From Photobacterium atrarenae (GTDB lineage: Bacteria; Pseudomonadota; Gammaproteobacteria; Enterobacterales; Vibrionaceae), in assembly GCF_024380015.1 (NCBI RefSeq), contig NZ_CP101509.1, positions 1,116,001 through 1,180,000 on the forward strand: a stretch of DNA of 64,000 nt. Direction: 5' to 3'. Under the pieces are notes generated by a model. The model did no database searches and was not told the DNA's origin. It saw only the letters and a program-made list of their open reading frames with translations. This document shows, piece by piece, positions 8,266-17,972 of the stretch. Each line of letters opens with the position of its first letter. Position 1 is the stretch's first letter. The position numbers and the translations under genes were made by a program.

Positions 8266-9987
8266 ATGACTACAACATATGATTACATTATTGTCGGTGC
8301 CGGCTCAGCCGGGTGTGTGCTAGCGGACCGACTGACCGCTTCGGGCGAGCACAAGGTGCTGCTGTTAGAAGCGGGCGGTACGGATCGCAGCATTTTTATC
8401 CAGATGCCGACCGCGCTGTCGTATCCGATGAACAGTGACCGATATGCCTGGCAGTTTGAAACCCAGCCGGAAGCCGGACTTGATGATCGCCAGCTGCATT
8501 GTCCGCGCGGCAAGGTCCTGGGTGGCAGCTCATCCATCAACGGGATGGTTTATGTCCGCGGACATGCCTGCGACTTTGATGAATGGGCTGAACACGGCGC
8601 CGAGGGCTGGCGCTATCAGGACTGTCTGCCGTATTTCCGTCGCGCCGAGTCCTGGATTGGCGGCGAAGATGATTACCGTGGTGGCGATGGCCCGGTGGCC
8701 ACCTGTAACGGCAACGACATGAAACTCAACCCGCTGTACGAGGCATTCATTGATGCCGGTCAGGAAGCGGGTTACCCGAAAACCGATGATTACAACGGTT
8801 ATCAGCAAGAAGGCTTTGGCCCGATGCATATGACGGTTAATCACGGCGTGCGGGCATCGACTTCAAACGCCTATCTGCGCCGGGCGATGAAGCGTCGTAA
8901 TCTGACGCTGAAAACCGGTGTGGTGACCCGAAAAGTGCTGTTGAAAAACAAGCAGGCGATCGGGGTGGAGATTGAAAAGGGCGGCAAGATCGAATCGATT
9001 TACGCCAATACCGAAGTGCTGCTTTCGGCCGGTTCAGTCGGCTCACCGCAACTGCTGCAACTGTCCGGCATTGGCCCGAAAGCTGTGCTGGAGCAGGCCG
9101 GTGTTGACGTGGCCCACGAGCTGCCAGGCGTCGGCGAAAACCTGCAGGATCACCTGGAAGTCTATTTCCAGTATGAGTGCGAGCAGCCGATCACCCTCAA
9201 CAGCAAGCTGGGGCTGATCAGCAAAGGCTTGATCGGCACCCGCTGGATCCTGCGCAAAGACGGCCTGGGCGCCACCAACCATTTTGAATCCTGTGCCTTC
9301 ATTCGCTCTCGCGCCGGACTGAAATGGCCGAATATCCAGTACCACTTCCTGCCGGCAGCCATGCGCTATGACGGTCAGGCGGCCTTTGATGGCCACGGTT
9401 TCCAGGTCCACGTCGGTCCGAATAAACCGGAAAGTCGTGGCCGGGTCTGGATTGGCTCTGCGGATCCGTACCAGAAGCCGAACATTGAATTTAACTACAT
9501 CAGTACCGAGCAGGATCGCCAGGATTGGCGCGACTGTATTCGCCTGACCCGTGAAATTCTCGCCCAGCCGGCGATGGATCCATATCGCGGCACCGAGATC
9601 CAGCCGGGTGAGGCGGTGAATACGGATGCTGAAATCGACGCCTGGGTGCGCCAGAATGTCGAAAGCGCCTACCACCCTTCCTGTACCTGCAAAATGGGCG
9701 CGGACACCGACCCGATGGCGGTGCTGAACTCAGCTTGCCAGGTTCGTGGCATTGACGGCTTGCGCGTGGTTGACTCCTCCGTTTTCCCGACCATCCCGAA
9801 CGGCAACCTCAATGCGCCGACCATCATGGTGGCGGAAAAAGTGGCCGATGCCATTTTGGGGAACACACCACTGGCTCCTTCTGATGCACCGACCTGGATC
9901 GCGCCGAACTGGGAAAGCCAGCAGCGCTCCGGCCAGGCGAAGCGCCCGCTGGAGAACAGTCAACAACCAGCAGCTGTCGTAAGCTGA
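8266..9987 (+). CDS. betA: Choline dehydrogenase BetA
   Basis: 573 aa GMC-family flavoenzyme that oxidises choline to betaine aldehyde at the membrane. The N-terminal FAD-binding motif is [14 protein letters not shown] (G11, G13, G16). [19 protein letters not shown] is the GMC signature 1 region, and [18 protein letters not shown] is signature 2. The C-terminal active site shows [10 protein letters not shown] with the catalytic His at 470. The length and wording match BetA. The start has AGGAGAG about seven bases upstream. Together with BetB it gives the osmoprotectant glycine betaine. Confidence 0.95.
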   Translation: MTTTYDYIIVGAGSAGCVLADRLTASGEHKVLLLEAGGTDRSIFIQMPTALSYPMNSDRYAWQFETQPEAGLDDRQLHCPRGKVLGGSSSINGMVYVRGHACDFDEWAEHGAEGWRYQDCLPYFRRAESWIGGEDDYRGGDGPVATCNGNDMKLNPLYEAFIDAGQEAGYPKTDDYNGYQQEGFGPMHMTVNHGVRASTSNAYLRRAMKRRNLTLKTGVVTRKVLLKNKQAIGVEIEKGGKIESIYANTEVLLSAGSVGSPQLLQLSGIGPKAVLEQAGVDVAHELPGVGENLQDHLEVYFQYECEQPITLNSKLGLISKGLIGTRWILRKDGLGATNHFESCAFIRSRAGLKWPNIQYHFLPAAMRYDGQAAFDGHGFQVHVGPNKPESRGRVWIGSADPYQKPNIEFNYISTEQDRQDWRDCIRLTREILAQPAMDPYRGTEIQPGEAVNTDAEIDAWVRQNVESAYHPSCTCKMGADTDPMAVLNSACQVRGIDGLRVVDSSVFPTIPNGNLNAPTIMVAEKVADAILGNTPLAPSDAPTWIAPNWESQQRSGQAKRPLENSQQPAAVVS

Positions 9988-10180
9988 CCGAGTTGTCCGC
10001 CGGGCCCTAGCTGAGTAGACGCTTCAGGAGCCCGGCGAAAGTAAGACGGACGGCGAGTATTCGCCGAATTGAATCACACAGGCTTATCTTCTGCGACGCC
10101 ATGACAGCGGGCAGGGAGGCGCCTGGGGCCTTTTGCGGCCTGAAAAACCTAAAAAGATAAAACGGAGAAAAGGAAAAGTC

Positions 10181-11131
10181 ATGAAGACAAATACAACCCT
10201 GAAAACACTGGTTATGGGTAGTTCGGCTCTGGCTCTGAGCCTTTCCGCTTCTGGCGCGATTGCTGCCCAGTGCGAGACTGTACGATTTTCCGATGTCGGC
10301 TGGACCGATATTACCGCCACCACTGCAGTGACTAGCGAAGTCCTGAAAGGCCTGGGATACAAGACCTCGACCCAGTTGCTGTCTGTACCGGTGACTTACT
10401 CCTCTATGGCGAACAAAGATATCGACGTTTTCCTCGGTAACTGGATGCCGACCATGGAAGCCGATATTGCCAAATATCGCGCTAACGGTACGGTTGAAAC
10501 GGTTCGTGCCAACCTGGAAGGGGCGAAATATACCCTTGCGGTGCCGAAATACGTCTATGACGCCGGGGTGCACAGCTTTGCTGATCTGGCGAAGTATGAA
10601 GACAAGTTCCGTGGCCGCATCTACGGCATTGAACCGGGCAACGACGGCAACCGCCTGATCCAGAAAATGATCGATGACAACGCGTTCGGCCTGGAAGATT
10701 TCCGCCTGGTGGAATCGAGCGAAGCGGGCATGGTGTCGCAGGTCAAGCGTGCGGTGAATCGTGAGCAGTGGATCGCCTTCCTGGGCTGGGCGCCGCACCC
10801 GATGAACAGCAACTTTGAGCTGGTTTATCTCGATGGCGGCGACGACTACTTCGGTCCGAACTACGGCGGTGCCAACGTTTATACCAACGTCCGTCAGGAC
10901 TACCTGGAGACCTGTCCGAATGTTGGCCAGTTGCTGAAAAATCTTGAATTCACCCTGGAGATGGAAAACCAGCTGATGGGTGACATCCTCAATGACAACG
11001 TCAAGCCGAACAAGGCGGCGAAAGCCTGGCTGAAAGCCAACCCGCAAGCGCTGGAAAAATGGCTGGACAAGGTGAAAGCCCGTGATGGCGGTGATGCCAC
11101 TGCAGCGGTAACGCGCTATCTGAAAAGCTAA
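10181..11131 (+). CDS. choX: Choline ABC transporter substrate-binding protein ChoX
   Basis: 316 aa periplasmic binding protein of the OpuAC/ProX superfamily. It has a Sec signal peptide (residues 1 to about 28, cleavage near GAIAAQC) and aromatic residues at the places where ChoX builds its choline cage: DVGWTD, FLGNWMPTM and FLGWAPHPM. I chose ATG 10181 because GGAGAAAAGG lies just upstream. A 193-base gap after betA, containing a small hairpin at 10051-10066, may hold an internal promoter. It supplies choline to the ChoW/ChoV permease encoded next. Confidence 0.93.
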   Translation: MKTNTTLKTLVMGSSALALSLSASGAIAAQCETVRFSDVGWTDITATTAVTSEVLKGLGYKTSTQLLSVPVTYSSMANKDIDVFLGNWMPTMEADIAKYRANGTVETVRANLEGAKYTLAVPKYVYDAGVHSFADLAKYEDKFRGRIYGIEPGNDGNRLIQKMIDDNAFGLEDFRLVESSEAGMVSQVKRAVNREQWIAFLGWAPHPMNSNFELVYLDGGDDYFGPNYGGANVYTNVRQDYLETCPNVGQLLKNLEFTLEMENQLMGDILNDNVKPNKAAKAWLKANPQALEKWLDKVKARDGGDATAAVTRYLKS

Positions 11132-11143
11132 GCACAGAAATCA

Positions 11144-11191
11144 GCCCTGCCCTTGCGGCCGTAAGAATCTGTATGGCCGCAAGGGCAGGGC
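11144..11191 (+). repeat. Perfect 17-bp stem-loop between choX and choW
   Basis: The stem GCCCTGCCCTTGCGGCC (11144-11160) pairs perfectly with 11175-11191 around a 14-base loop. No T-run follows, so it is not a standard intrinsic terminator. By analogy with hairpins between binding-protein and permease genes, it probably stabilises choX mRNA and gives excess binding protein. Confidence 0.8.
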
Positions 11192-11245
11192 GATGAAAAC
11201 AACGAAGACTAGAAAGTAAAAACAGACCCCGAATAAGGAGTTCCC

Positions 11246-12091
11246 GTGGACTTTATCACAGAGCATAAGATCCCGCTTGGTAGCTGGATGGCGACTTTTG
11301 TCGATTGGCTGACCTACAATGCCGCCGGATTTTTTGACTCGCTCTCATACAGCCTGGAAACCATCATCATGCTGTTGGTGGACCTTTTCAAATGGTTTCC
11401 GCCAGCTGTGCCGATTGCCATGACTGCTGCACTGGCTTGGTTCCTGCACCGCAGCCTGCCGCTGGTCGGTTTTGTGGTGGCATCCTTGCTGCTGATTATG
11501 AACCTGGGTTACTGGCCTGAAATGCTGGAGACCTTTGTACTGGTGCTGACCGCCACCATGATCTCGGTGCTGGTCGGGGTTCCGGTCGGCATTGCAGCGG
11601 CGCACAAGCCGTGGCTTTACACCATTATGCGACCGATCCTGGATCTGATGCAGACGATCCCGACCTTTGTTTACCTGATCCCAACCCTGGTGCTGTTCGG
11701 CCTTGGCGTGGTCCCGGGACTTATCTCTACCATTATCTTTGCCATTGCCGCACCGATCCGCCTGACCTATCTCGGGATCAGCCGTGTTCCGGAAGAGCTG
11801 GTCGAAGCGGGTAAGGCCTTCGGGGCCAACCGGTGGAAGCTGCTGTTCAAAGTGGAGCTGCCGGCGGCAATGCCAAACATTATGGCAGGGATCACCCAGT
11901 GCATCATGCTGTCGCTGTCGATGGTGGTGATTTCGGCCCTGGTGGGTGCCGACGGATTGGGTAAACCGGTGATCCGAGCCCTGAACACCGTCAACATTTC
12001 GCAGGGCTTCGAAGCGGGCCTGGCGATTGTTCTGGTCGCGATTATTTTGGACCGCCTGTGTAAAACCCCGAGCCAGAGTAAAGAGGGATAA
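11246..12091 (+). CDS. choW: Choline ABC transporter permease ChoW
   Basis: 281 aa integral membrane protein of the ProW/OpuAB type with several hydrophobic segments. It carries the EAA loop that contacts the ATPase (EAGKAFGANRWKLLFKVELPAAMPNI). The start is GTG 11246 with AAGGAG about seven bases upstream. It is two bases from choV. It forms the membrane channel for choline import. Confidence 0.93.
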   Translation: MDFITEHKIPLGSWMATFVDWLTYNAAGFFDSLSYSLETIIMLLVDLFKWFPPAVPIAMTAALAWFLHRSLPLVGFVVASLLLIMNLGYWPEMLETFVLVLTATMISVLVGVPVGIAAAHKPWLYTIMRPILDLMQTIPTFVYLIPTLVLFGLGVVPGLISTIIFAIAAPIRLTYLGISRVPEELVEAGKAFGANRWKLLFKVELPAAMPNIMAGITQCIMLSLSMVVISALVGADGLGKPVIRALNTVNISQGFEAGLAIVLVAIILDRLCKTPSQSKEG

Positions 12092-12093
12092 CC

Positions 12094-13287
12094 ATGACTG
12101 CCATTCGAATTAAAAACCTCGACGTTATTTTTGGCCAGCAGAGTGCCAAGTCACTGGCGTTGCTCGACGAAGGCAAAAGCCGTCAGGAAATCATTGAGGC
12201 TACCGGCGATGTTGTCGGGGTGGATAATGTCAGCATGGATATCCAGGAAGGCGAGATTTGCGTGCTGATGGGGCTGTCCGGCTCCGGGAAGTCGAGCCTG
12301 CTGCGTACCATCAACGGCCTGAACCAGGTCAGCCGCGGTGCGCTGGAAGTGAAAGACGGGGATCGGATCATTGATCTGGCGACCTGTGATGCTGATCAGT
12401 TGCGTCACCTGCGCACGGAGCGCATTTCTATGGTGTTCCAGAAGTTCGCCCTGATGCCCTGGCTGACCGTGCTGGATAACGCCGCCTTCGGCCTGGAAAT
12501 GCAGGGGATCGGCAAAGCCGAGCGCCGCCGCCGCGCGATGGAGAAGTTGGAGATGGTTGGCCTGGCCGAGTGGCAGGACAAGTATCCGCACGAACTGTCC
12601 GGCGGGATGCAGCAGCGTGTCGGTCTGGCCCGCGCTTTTACCATGGACAGTGACATCCTGCTGATGGATGAGCCGTTCTCGGCACTTGACCCATTGATCC
12701 GTAGCCAGCTGCAGGATGAGCTGCTGGTACTGCAACGCAAGCTGAACAAGACCATTGTATTCGTCAGCCATGATCTGGATGAAGCGCTGAAAATCGGCAA
12801 CAACATTGCCATCATGGAATCAGGCAAACTGATCCAGCACGGCAAGCCGGAAGAGATTGTGCTCAAGCCAAACACCCGGTACGTCCAGGATTTTGTCGCT
12901 CATACCAACCCGCTGAACGTACTGCGCGGCCGCTCGTTGATGACCGACGCCGGGGCACTGGAGAAGCTGGATGATATGTTGGTACTGAACCGGAATGATA
13001 AGACCTGCGTCAGCACTTCAGCAGAAGGCGAAGTGCTGGCGGTGACCCGTCAGGATGAAACCCTGAGCCTACAGCAGTGGCAGGAAGGGGATAACCTGGA
13101 TGCGCTGGAAGCGAACCAGGTGGTGATGACCACGCCGGACATCTCGATGCGTGACGCATTGGAAATCCGCTACCGTACCGGCCAGCCGATCCTGCTGGGC
13201 ACCCAGAAACGTCTCGAAGGCGTGCTGTCGGACAACGATTTCTATCATGCCTTGCTCGGAAAACACTTCTCAGCCGAGCTGGCATAA
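12094..13287 (+). CDS. choV: Choline ABC transporter ATP-binding protein ChoV
   Basis: 397 aa. Walker A GLSGSGKS (residues 60-67), Q-loop in VFQKFALMPW, signature LSGGMQQR (from residue 168) and Walker B LLMDEP (D192, E193) are all intact. The N-terminal segment before the ATPase (FGQQSAKSLALLDEGKSRQEI) is typical of ProV/ChoV. The C-terminal part resembles a regulatory CBS-like region that ends in ISMRDALEIRYRTGQPILL. It is the last gene of the bet-cho operon and is followed by a clear terminator. Confidence 0.93.
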   Translation: MTAIRIKNLDVIFGQQSAKSLALLDEGKSRQEIIEATGDVVGVDNVSMDIQEGEICVLMGLSGSGKSSLLRTINGLNQVSRGALEVKDGDRIIDLATCDADQLRHLRTERISMVFQKFALMPWLTVLDNAAFGLEMQGIGKAERRRRAMEKLEMVGLAEWQDKYPHELSGGMQQRVGLARAFTMDSDILLMDEPFSALDPLIRSQLQDELLVLQRKLNKTIVFVSHDLDEALKIGNNIAIMESGKLIQHGKPEEIVLKPNTRYVQDFVAHTNPLNVLRGRSLMTDAGALEKLDDMLVLNRNDKTCVSTSAEGEVLAVTRQDETLSLQQWQEGDNLDALEANQVVMTTPDISMRDALEIRYRTGQPILLGTQKRLEGVLSDNDFYHALLGKHFSAELA

Positions 13288-13316
13288 CGCGCGACAGTAT
13301 CTCATACATTGAAACC

Positions 13317-13347
13317 AAAACGGCGACCTTCGGGTCGCCGTTTTTGC
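13317..13347 (+). terminator. Intrinsic terminator of the bet-cho operon
   Basis: CGGCGACC-TTCG-GGTCGCCG (13321-13340) is a perfect 8-bp stem with a stable TTCG loop, preceded by AAAA and followed by TTTTT. It lies 30 bases after choV. Confidence 0.9.
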
Positions 13348-13556
13348 TTTCAGGAGAGGGGGATTGTAATGCGCAAATGGCCGGGAAGCATCGGTCTCGA
13401 TTTGAAATGAGTGGTTAATTGAATGAATAGAGGGGAGAAGAAATAAAAAATATGAATCATATCAATATATTGGTTTGAATTGGTTGATGGTTTTTATGCG
13501 TCTGATTTAGTATCTTGCACTTTATGAAACTAATTGACTATTTAAAGGGATAAAGA

Positions 13557-15788
13557 GTGAAGCTAGGTTCTGTTTTTAAGCTCTCTGTGGTTGCGGCGAG
13601 CGTTGCGCTGATTGTCGGCTGTAATGATGATGATTCTTCATCTAAGAAATCGATTGAAAACAAAGAAGGGGCTATCAGCACGCAAATTCTGCCGGTGGTT
13701 TCCGTTGAAAAAATTGCTGAAGGTGATACGCAATGTCCAGCCGGTGGGATTAAAGTGCTGTCTGGTCTTGATGAAAACCAAAATGATGAACTGGATGAAG
13801 CGGAGGTTTCCTCGACGCAGTATGTTTGTCACAGTCAAGATGGCAATAACGGGGAAGATGGCAATACAGCGTATGATGCTTTAGTGGCGGTGGTTGCGGT
13901 TGCCAAAGAAGATAACACCTGTGCCATTGGTGGGCAAAAAGTGCTGGTTGGGTTAGACACCAATCGGAACAGCGTCTTGGATGCGGATGAAGTTCAAAAA
14001 ACGCAGTACCTGTGTAGTACAGGCACGGTAGACACCCCGGCACCAATCATCAATGCCCTCACAGCATCGGCGTCAACGGCTTATCCGGGCCAGACGGTCA
14101 CGCTGAGTGCAACGATTTCGAATCTGTTGAACACAGATAAAGTGATTTGGACCGATGCATCCGGTAATGAACTGGCGCCGAAAGATCCGGCTCAGCCAGA
14201 GGTGATTGAAATTGTTGCTTGCGAGGCGTCAGGACAGGAAAAATATACGCTGCACGTTGAGCAAACCAATGATGCCGGCGATACAATTATTCAAACCAAA
14301 TCAATTTTGATCACAGTTGGCCAGGCAACCACACAAACACAGACTGTGGTGCTATCAACCCAACAAGTTTTCCTGCCACAAGGGTTCAGCACCCAACAAG
14401 CAACCGGTGATATCAACGGGGCGGTGATTTACGGCGAGCCGGCTGTGCAGCCGCAAGCGATGACCTTTGCAAAATCTTTGGCCCCGACGCCTGAGCACAT
14501 TGATCTCGTTGGTTTTGTTGCTGAGCGTCCGTCGTTGAATGCTGGGAAAAGTGCAGATGCGATTCTCAGTAGCTTGATGAGCGCAGTATCGAGTGAGTTG
14601 CCACGAAACAGTGTGTCTCAATTTGCCAAGACGGTACTTGCTAACGGGGATGTTTCTGCCAGTTATAATATTGCTTTGCCTTCAGGGGAAGAGAAGAAAG
14701 GCACTGAGCTGTTGAGCGTGCTGTTGAAGCTAATGGCGGTGAATAAAGTCGGGGGGACAGTCGATGACTTAATTCCTGCGTCTACAGAAGTGGCGGTCAA
14801 TGACTTCCAGCTAGATGTTGTCTTTAGCTATGATGAGCCAAGTGACAGCTTGGTGGTGACTTCAACGCTGATCGCGAAAGATAAGTATGCACTGTATTCT
14901 GATCTGATTACATCGACTACTTCGGAAAATATTACAGCGACTGTGGATTCAACGCTTGAAGTTCAAATGGATTCATTTGAAGCCGTTGACCAAACCGCGA
15001 GCCGGGCGGACTTCCTGTTTGTGATTGATAACTCGGGCAGTATGGGTGATGAGCAGGATGAAATCAGTCAGTTGGCCTTGAGCTTTAAAAATACGGTGGC
15101 CAATGCCGGAATTGATTATATGGTCGGGACGATCACGACTGACTCGGATACGCTCAGAGGGAACGGTTTTACCAATGACGTACTGCAGATTGAACAAGAT
15201 TTAAAACCCGGCACAAATGGGAGTGCAACTGAGCGTGGCATCTACTGGTCTGAAAAAGCGTTGTTAAGCTCGGTACTTGGTGACGACGAAGATGGTACAG
15301 TGACTACTGCGGGCTACCCACGCCAAGGTGCTTCGCTTTCTGTGATTATCATGGGTGATGAAAGAAGCCAGTATCGTGGGACGTTTGATGTTCAGAAAAA
15401 CCTGTTCGTGGATCGTGGTTATCGGGTATACAGTGTTGTTGACCCCAGCGTTGCGAGATACAGCCAGTATGATGATCTGGCGGTCGCAACCTTTGGCAGT
15501 GTACTGAATATCAATGAAGTGTCTGAGTATGACACCTTTATGGAAACGGTGGCGAAGAATGCCGGCGCGACCAGTGCGGGTTATCAGCTGACGCTGGCAG
15601 ACAGCCATAAGATATTGTCATCCTCCATCTCTGTCACGGTTGATGGCCAAAAGGCCCAGCGTGACTCAGCGAATGGTTGGCAATATTATCCACTGTCTCA
15701 ATCGATTGTGTTTACCGGCAGTGCAATCCCTGTTCAGGGGGCAAAACTGATTGTTGCATATCAATACGTAGAAACAGCGAAACCATAA
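13557..15788 (+). CDS. VWA-domain lipoprotein with two EF-hand-like Cys-bounded repeats
   Basis: 743 aa. The lipoprotein signal peptide ends at VALIVGC. Two repeats spaced 62 residues apart follow (C60-C91 and C122-C153): C-x-x-GG-x-KVL-x-GLD-x-N-x-N-x-x-LD-x-x-EV-x-x-TQY-x-C. Each contains a loop D-x-N-x-N-x-x-L-D-x-x-E that fits the EF-hand calcium spacing. An Ig/PKD-like region and a low-similarity middle come next. A C-terminal VWA domain has the MIDAS motif DNSGSM (D491, S493, S495) and later MGDE. The start is GTG 13557 with AAAGGGA upstream. Its base composition is lower in GC than the neighbours, suggesting separate acquisition. It is probably an outer-membrane adhesion or sensing protein; the function is unknown. 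Confidence 0.75.
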   Translation: MKLGSVFKLSVVAASVALIVGCNDDDSSSKKSIENKEGAISTQILPVVSVEKIAEGDTQCPAGGIKVLSGLDENQNDELDEAEVSSTQYVCHSQDGNNGEDGNTAYDALVAVVAVAKEDNTCAIGGQKVLVGLDTNRNSVLDADEVQKTQYLCSTGTVDTPAPIINALTASASTAYPGQTVTLSATISNLLNTDKVIWTDASGNELAPKDPAQPEVIEIVACEASGQEKYTLHVEQTNDAGDTIIQTKSILITVGQATTQTQTVVLSTQQVFLPQGFSTQQATGDINGAVIYGEPAVQPQAMTFAKSLAPTPEHIDLVGFVAERPSLNAGKSADAILSSLMSAVSSELPRNSVSQFAKTVLANGDVSASYNIALPSGEEKKGTELLSVLLKLMAVNKVGGTVDDLIPASTEVAVNDFQLDVVFSYDEPSDSLVVTSTLIAKDKYALYSDLITSTTSENITATVDSTLEVQMDSFEAVDQTASRADFLFVIDNSGSMGDEQDEISQLALSFKNTVANAGIDYMVGTITTDSDTLRGNGFTNDVLQIEQDLKPGTNGSATERGIYWSEKALLSSVLGDDEDGTVTTAGYPRQGASLSVIIMGDERSQYRGTFDVQKNLFVDRGYRVYSVVDPSVARYSQYDDLAVATFGSVLNINEVSEYDTFMETVAKNAGATSAGYQLTLADSHKILSSSISVTVDGQKAQRDSANGWQYYPLSQSIVFTGSAIPVQGAKLIVAYQYVETAKP

Positions 15789-15808
15789 GTAATATCCTGA
15801 CCTACAAC

Positions 15809-15846
15809 AAAGCCCTGAACGATGAAAATCGTTCAGGGCTTTTTAT
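15809..15846. terminator. Bidirectional terminator between the VWA gene and the GST gene
   Basis: AGCCCTGAACGAT-GAAA-ATCGTTCAGGGCT is a 13-bp perfect stem followed by TTTTATTTTT on the plus strand and preceded by an A-rich stretch that serves the minus strand. It separates two convergent genes. Confidence 0.88.
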
Positions 15847-15869
15847 TTTTCAAAGTCCATGGCTTTGAC

Positions 15870-16484
15870 TTATTCAAACCGCGTGGCTTCAAAACTTTTC
15901 CGAGCTTCGATTTGTGTCATCCAATCCGCCAAGGCCGGGAAATCCGAGCGCCAGGGGATTTCACTCAGGCGGAAGTCGAGGTAGGCCAGCGCGACACCAA
16001 TCACCACATCACAGATACTAATGTCGGGTTGCGTTTGATGCGGGTGCTCGCTTAGATGAAGGTCAATCGCCGCTAACAGGCGGTGGATGGCCTGTATGCG
16101 TCGCTGGGCGAGTTCATGCTGATCAGCGCGGTTGCCATCATGTTTGCGGGCAATCACCGTTTGAAAGGCGGCATCCATGAGTGCTTGACCAAACCCGAGT
16201 AAGGTCAGGGATGGTGGATGAGGTTGCAACTGAGATAAAAGCTGCAGTCCGCCCGGCGCCTGTTGATCCAGATAGAACAGAATATTGAGCGTTTCGGTGA
16301 TGGGCGCACCGGTATCGGTCACCAGCACCGGGATTTTGGCCGCCGGGTTGACGGCGAGCAGCGCCTCGGGGGATTGCCAGGGGTCGACCCAAACCAGTTC
16401 AAGGGGTTGGTCGAGTTGTTTCTCAATGGCTGTGATACGAACCGCTCGGGCGTAGGGTGAAGTAGCATTCAGATAAAGTTTCAT
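15870..16484 (-). CDS. Glutathione S-transferase family protein
   Basis: 204 aa. The N-terminal thioredoxin-like GST domain begins MKLYLNATSPYARAVRI, with an active-site Ser in SPYARAV, the KIPVLVTD stretch that binds the glutathione backbone, and ITETLNILFYLD with the ET(S)-type gamma-glutamyl site. The C-terminal helical domain contains ISICDVVIGVALAYLDFR. The start codon overlaps the stop of the upstream MFS gene (ATGA), so the two are co-translated. The substrate is unknown. Confidence 0.85.
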   Translation of the reverse strand: MKLYLNATSPYARAVRITAIEKQLDQPLELVWVDPWQSPEALLAVNPAAKIPVLVTDTGAPITETLNILFYLDQQAPGGLQLLSQLQPHPPSLTLLGFGQALMDAAFQTVIARKHDGNRADQHELAQRRIQAIHRLLAAIDLHLSEHPHQTQPDISICDVVIGVALAYLDFRLSEIPWRSDFPALADWMTQIEARKSFEATRFE

Positions 16485-17806
16485 TGGTCTTCCATCGTCT
16501 GTGGAGTGGTTGGTCTGGTGGATGGTTGAGTAGGTTGCAGCTGGGCGTTGCCGGGATGCACAAGGTTTTGCGTTTTAGGGGTCTCAATCGCAGGGTTCTG
16601 ATTCGCAAGGTCAGGCTTTGCTGCGTCATGGGGTACGGCAGAAACGTGGCGGCTGAACCCGATCGCCAGCATACCGAGGGCCATTAACCCGGCCGCGAGC
16701 GGAAACTGGGGTGCGTAGCTGCCGGATTGATCATAAAAGGCCGACATCGCCATCCCGGATAGGGCCTGAACGACGGCAAACCCGGCGGTCGCCAGTCCCC
16801 ATACCTGTTTGTGCTGCTGAACCCCGACAATCTCGGCCAGATACCCGGAAGTGAGCGAGACGATCCCCGGGATCATCGCGCCGACCAGAAAAGATGACAG
16901 GGAGAGCCACAGTTGGGAATGACTAGCGACTGGGATGACAATCGCCAGCGTCTTGAGCAGATAGGCACTCAACAGCGCCCGTTGCCAGCCGCCGAATTTG
17001 ACCAAGCGGCTCGCAATCACCGGACCCAGCATCGCGCCAGCCCCCAGAGTCGCCCATTGCAGCAATGCTGCGTCGCGGCCAATGGCCAGCTCGCGGGTCA
17101 GATAGTCGACCCAGAAAATGGTGTGTGGAATAAAGCCCGCGGCATCAAAACCATAGGCTATCACAATCAACCAGACTGCTGAGGGCAGCGGAGAACGTGA
17201 TTGAGCCGTATCCGTGGTGTGTGGCATGGCGCGTGCCGGGAGTCGTTTCAGGCCCAGCCCGCCGAGGGCGGCAGCGCATAGCGACAGGCCGCCAAGCGCC
17301 AGCCAGGTGGTCGACAGGCCAAGGGATAACAGATAGGGCATCAGGCTGGCAGAGAGCAATATCCCCAGACCGATGCCCATGAAAATCATGGTTGCAACAA
17401 CCGGTCGATTGCGGGCATTAGTATATTGCAGTGCCAGCGAAGGGCCGACCACCATCAGGATCGCCCCGGCCATGCCGGCGATAAAGCGCCAGAAGGCAAA
17501 CCAGCCAAACGCTGCCGGGCTGGCACAAAGCACAAAGCTGGCTGTGACCAGCCCCATCGCGGTGAGAATCGTGCGCTTGGCACCCAGCCATTCTGATAAT
17601 TGATGGGCGGTTAAGGCGCCGATCAGGTAGCCGATCAAATTAGCAGCGCCAAGATAGCTGGCCAGCGCTGGTAAGAACCAGCCTTGCTCAGACAGGGCCG
17701 GGATCAGGGGCGTATAGGCAAATCGCGACAGGCCAATCCCAAGGATGGTGGCATTCAGGCCAACGCATAACGCGCTGGCCGCTGTGCTGTCAATTCTTTG
17801 ATTCAT
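16481..17806 (-). CDS. MFS transporter, YbfB/YjiJ family
   Basis: 441 aa with about 12 hydrophobic segments. The N-terminal GIGLSRFAYTPLIPAL motif is characteristic of YbfB/YjiJ proteins. The MFS loop is visible in EWLGAKRTIL. The last ~50 residues are hydrophilic and rich in Gln, Thr and Pro, longer than usual. I chose ATG 17806 because AAAGGA lies about seven bases upstream. It is encoded divergently from a LysR regulator and overlaps the GST gene, a typical regulated efflux/detoxification pair. The substrate is unknown. Confidence 0.83.
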   Translation of the reverse strand: MNQRIDSTAASALCVGLNATILGIGLSRFAYTPLIPALSEQGWFLPALASYLGAANLIGYLIGALTAHQLSEWLGAKRTILTAMGLVTASFVLCASPAAFGWFAFWRFIAGMAGAILMVVGPSLALQYTNARNRPVVATMIFMGIGLGILLSASLMPYLLSLGLSTTWLALGGLSLCAAALGGLGLKRLPARAMPHTTDTAQSRSPLPSAVWLIVIAYGFDAAGFIPHTIFWVDYLTRELAIGRDAALLQWATLGAGAMLGPVIASRLVKFGGWQRALLSAYLLKTLAIVIPVASHSQLWLSLSSFLVGAMIPGIVSLTSGYLAEIVGVQQHKQVWGLATAGFAVVQALSGMAMSAFYDQSGSYAPQFPLAAGLMALGMLAIGFSRHVSAVPHDAAKPDLANQNPAIETPKTQNLVHPGNAQLQPTQPSTRPTTPQTMEDQ

Positions 17807-17909
17807 AAGCACGTCCTTTGCTCAAGCGCGGGCGTTGTGGTGTGAAATGTCACTCCCGGGCAATTGCCCCATCTTTGCATGTTGCCTGAATATCAAAAAA
17901 CGATTTTTG

Positions 17910-17926
17910 GTGATTGTAGAAATCAC
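17910..17926. promoter_or_regulatory. Inverted repeat between divergent MFS and LysR genes
   Basis: GTGATT-GTAGA-AATCAC is a perfect 6-5-6 inverted repeat 46 bases before the LysR start, with a second dyad CAAAAA-ACGA-TTTTTG just upstream (17894-17909). It is well placed to be the binding site of the divergently encoded LysR protein. Confidence 0.55.
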
Positions 17927-17972
17927 TTTTTGAGATATATTGAACGATGTGTCTGGTGCAGGGAGCTCCGAA

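Noticed and set aside
10007..11047. A 346-codon antisense frame across choX.
   Set aside because: choX has a signal peptide, family motifs and operon position; the antisense frame has none.
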